DNA of 64,000 nucleotides from Rallus limicola (lineage: Eukaryota; Chordata; Aves; Gruiformes; Rallidae). The DNA is taken from assembly GCA_022605955.1 (NCBI GenBank), contig JAKCOZ010000007.1:31350991-31414990 (forward strand). The letters are read 5' to 3'. Below the pieces are notes generated by a model, which was not told the origin of the DNA, did no database searches, and saw nothing but the letters and a program-made list of their open reading frames with translations. Made by a program: the position numbers and the translations under genes. This document shows positions 60,950 through 64,000 of the stretch, in pieces (the stretch's first letter is position 1; every line of letters starts with the position of its first letter).

Positions 60950-61090
60950 CTTTCAGTGCATATTTCCAAATGAAGCACTGCTTTTAAACCGGGCTATTAA
61001 ATAATTTGTGAATGATCCAGTAATCATCTCCTCTTTGTATTTCCTGGATGAATTGAAAATGCAGACACGTTCACATCCCATTAAATCCCA
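60950..61090. promoter_or_regulatory. AT-rich candidate regulatory block
   Basis: Homeodomain-like cores at GGCTATTAAATAATTTGTG (near 60,993) and CCAGTAATCATC (near 61,017), with an ACACGTTCAC segment near 61,066. Non-repetitive. Inference only. Confidence 0.2.
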
Positions 61091-61317
61091 CTCTTTTCCA
61101 GTAGCATTGTTTTGGAGGGTGCTCACCCTCTGTTCCCCGCCCCACATATTTGCATCCTTTCCCAGAGCTCCTGGGTGCTGGCAGCTTGTATCCTGACCTG
61201 GGGACTGGACCCCTCATTGCAAGTGCCAGTTGAGGGAAAGGTGGGACCAGTTGGATTCAGAGCAGTGCCCCAGAGCTGCTGCACAGAAATACATATATAT
61301 TTTTTACACACACAGGC

Positions 61318-61362
61318 TGACAGATTAAACACAGATGGGGAAATGTGGCACAGAGTAATCAT
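61318..61362 (-). mobile_element. MIR-like ancient SINE fragment
   Basis: CACAGATGGGGAAATGTGGC followed by ACAGAGTAATCATA resembles the reverse complement of the MIR core (gaaactgaggcacagag). The match is short, so this could be chance. Confidence 0.35.
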
Positions 61363-62973
61363 ATCTTGTTAGATCCCATTTATCTGCCAAGTTTCTGGCC
61401 TCCTGAGGACAAGAATGTACCTGGAAATAGGAGAGCCTTGTATTCAGGTGGTCTTGTAGTATTCAGATAGCAGAAGTCCTGTGAGGAGACTGAGGGCAGA
61501 GCCCCCGCGGTCCCTCAGACCCAACTTTGCTGCAAGGCAGGATAGAGCTTGCAGGAATTGATGTTCCAAAAAGCAGCAACTGCTCCCCTCCATCTCCTCT
61601 GTCCTTCAGTACTTGGTGTGGGAAGAAGGGTCTTGTGTTTGGGAGGGAGAATGTGTTTGGGTTTGTGCATTGCAGTCGATGAGCAGTGTTTCTAACCCAA
61701 CTCTGTGTGACAAGGGGGAAGGATTGCATTGTGCACCGAACTTCTGACACGAACAAAGGTCCTTTGTGGCTGTGCCAAATTCTCCCTACAGTAAAACTGG
61801 TACTGTGCACAGAGGGCAGTGGCTTTGCCCTGTGACAAATTACAGCAGCAGCAATTGGTGCTGCAGAGAGGAAGAGGAAGCTTCTTTGGTCCCATGATCC
61901 CCAGGGGCAAAAGGCATTTATCAACCATCCTGCCCAATAGGCGCCTGCCAGCAGGACACTCAAACTGTAAGCACCCACCTGAAATCCCAGCGTATTGCAT
62001 GGCAAGGCAGATCTTTTCCCCCTAAGCAAGCACAATTTTGAAAGGCTTCCTAACTGTGTTTCTTAAAAATAAACCCCAGCAAATTAAAAAAGCCTCCCAA
62101 GACCCTGTATGTATGATCTGTGATTATCCTAAGGAAGATAAATATTTGATCAGGACCATATTTGTTGGATGACAGAAGAAATTAAAACAGTGGTATGAAG
62201 TAGGAATGCATTACTTAGTGAATAACTTCATTAGCTCCAAACAACAACCAAGTTTCAGATGGTGTAGACATCTAAAACACGAGTAATGCTTCTGGTGTCT
62301 GATTAAGGACAATAGTAGCTTTTGGTCTTGTATTGGATGCGTTAAATGCCCAGTAAGTTGTTTTGTGACCTGCAGCAAAAGGACTGCATGCTGATGTTCT
62401 TGCTGGACTTGGTATTTATTCTCTTTTCATCTTCCATTGAACACTAGCAGGTCCTCTGTCCCACAGTTTATAGGCTTATACTAAAACAAAGTGCTTAGCG
62501 TGGGTATGAGGTCTAGGCACTTCCTAAGAGAAGGAGAGAGAATCAAATATGCTTTGGGAAAGAATGCTGAGCATTTTCCTCTTACTGGATTCAAACTTTG
62601 TGCTGAGGTGATCTAAGTGGGAATTGCAGGAGATGAAGTGCAGCAGACGTAATAAACCAGCTTCAGCAGGCACAGCATGTGATTAGGATGATGGAGAACA
62701 GAGTAACTGACCATCTTCCAGTGGGTCACTTTAAGAATGTGACCTCAGAGATGACCAAGGAACTGATGAAGGGGTAATCTCTATAACCAACAGCAGGAAA
62801 AAATATGCCCTTGACTGAGAGGTGTGGGTCAATTCTTCCAGCACCTTCAGAGCCAGAGGGAAGAAAAGTATATTGCCAGTACCTGCAGACTGGATGAAAT
62901 GGGAATGCCATGAGAAGGTCTTCATCACATGAAAATGCTCCTTACAGTACCAGATTTTTTCAGAATTTAGGCC

Positions 62974-62988
62974 AAAAAAAAAAAAAAA
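62974..62988. repeat. Poly-A run
   Basis: Fifteen A in a row, with no retrogene body recognised upstream. Confidence 0.85.
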
Positions 62989-64000
62989 GTATCACAGTAT
63001 GTTCTGCTGCAGAGAAGGGTAAATCTTAGACTGTGCAGGGACCAAGGGATTTTTGGTGTCATCAGAGGCATATGGGCTGCTTCTCTGCTGTGTATGTGCA
63101 CCTGGTTTGATGACTGACTTGTGAGGGAAAGCAGATAGTTCAGACCTTTGATCTTCAGACTTCTTCCTATGAGCCTGCTGGTTAAGTAAGAGTTGTGGTT
63201 TTGTGACTCAGGTGCTTGTTTGCAGGGGCCTAATGTAAGAGCATGAGCTCTTTTTGCAGAGGCTGCTAAATGTTCTCAACTCACAAGCTGGGAGGATAAC
63301 CTGAACTTACTGGAGGATGGAGCAGTAGCTTATAGCACAGAAAGTCTGGATGCGGTTTCCAGCCTCAATGAAGGCCTTGGGTAAGGCATGATGTTTGCAC
63401 TGTTGCTACCCTATCCTTTTTGGGGATACACTGGTTTGGCCATTTAACAAAGACTCAGCCACACTCTCTTCATACCTTCATTGCCATCTGAGCAACAGGG
63501 GCGATAGCAGTGCCTTCATTCACAGGCCTTCTGTGAGGATAGGTATCTAACAGGTGTGAAACCTCCTGAGTACTGAGTCAATGGGATCCTCTGATCACCA
63601 CTGGTCATTAACTATCTCAGACTCCTACATGAGATCAAAGGCCCCAGGAAAAAATACCTGTTTTACATAGTTGTTGAAAGCCACGTTCTTGCTTTAGAGA
63701 AGAAAAACCTCCAGATGTATTTCATGGTCTGATGCAAAGCCACTTTTGTGAAACAGTCTTTCCTTTAAGGAAGTAGAGCAGGAGAAATCCAATGTAAAAT
63801 ATGACAAGATGAGAGTGAATGTTATTTACACCAAGATACTTGCAAGGCCCCTCAACAGAAATAAATCCACTCCTCACCAGGTCCAGAGGGAGCAGAGGAG
63901 GTCAGACTGATCCAGAGTGCTCCAGTGGCCAGTACGTTTTAGAGCATCTTGTTCCTCTTGACCAGCGGCAGCCACCTTTCCTGTGTGCTGGGACAGCTAA

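Larger units (their letters stand above)
57810..64000. other. Inferred intron or distal flank, no gene seen
   Basis: No supportable exon. It contains candidate regulatory blocks at 59,990-60,300 and 60,950-61,090, an MIR-like fragment at 61,318 and a poly-A run at 62,974. A 190-codon minus-strand frame (61,463-62,035) has no recognised domain and overlaps other frames. Confidence 0.5.

Noticed and set aside
61463..62035. 190-codon minus-strand frame
   Set aside because: No recognisable domain, overlapping frames on both strands, and composition like surrounding intron.
1..64000. Endogenous retrovirus, LTR element, CRISPR array or mobile gene cluster
   Set aside because: No paired LTRs, no gag/pol/env-like frames and no regularly spaced repeats were found. 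CR1 and MIR-like fragments explain the mobile sequence seen.

Overview
The window looks like bird nuclear DNA. The evidence is at least seven copies of CR1, the main avian LINE, several of which end in the characteristic tandem ATTCTRTGA-type 3' tail. The rest is AT-moderate, intron-like sequence with few repeats, broken by one very GC-rich CpG island. I found no operons, no prokaryotic-style genes, no CRISPR array, no convincing tRNA or rRNA, and no intact retroviral or transposon gene. None of the longer open frames has a recognisable domain apart from the decayed reverse transcriptase inside one CR1 copy.

Layout. Positions 1 to about 9,040 are upstream sequence with simple repeats, candidate conserved regulatory blocks (an RFX-type X-box near 4,650; opposed TCF/LEF-type sites near 8,154-8,281) and no gene that I can support. 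About 9,060-11,620 is a promoter CpG island. It holds an octamer (ATGCAAAT) and a full cAMP response element (TGACGTCA) 8 bases apart at 10,353-10,376, then an 80-base almost pure pyrimidine tract, then a GC-rich segment ending in a good + strand splice donor (CAG|GTAGGA at 10,711/10,712). The simplest reading is a + strand gene with a non-coding first exon at about 10,400-10,711 and possible alternative first exons at about 11,150-11,230 and 11,479-11,524. I cannot name the gene.

Positions 11,630 to 64,000 contain no exon I can defend. They are best read as a very long first intron of that gene, or intron plus intergenic DNA. Scattered through it are CR1 copies (15.6, 23.9, 33.5, 38.0-39.2, 44.0, 51.9 and 57.6 kb), old MIR-like SINE fragments, microsatellites, two short tandem duplications at 21.2 and 21.6 kb, and several AT-rich blocks rich in homeodomain-type cores that could be enhancers.

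The most striking item is a near-perfect hairpin at 35,455-35,543. It has a 24-base-pair stem whose one substitution is a G-U wobble if read from the + strand, a 19-base loop and an imperfect basal stem. It has the geometry of a microRNA precursor and lies in the inferred intron in the sense orientation. I do not recognise it as a known microRNA family. A short palindromic transposon (MITE) is the main alternative.

Functional assignments here are inferences from motifs and composition. Conservation, transcript and small-RNA data were not available.
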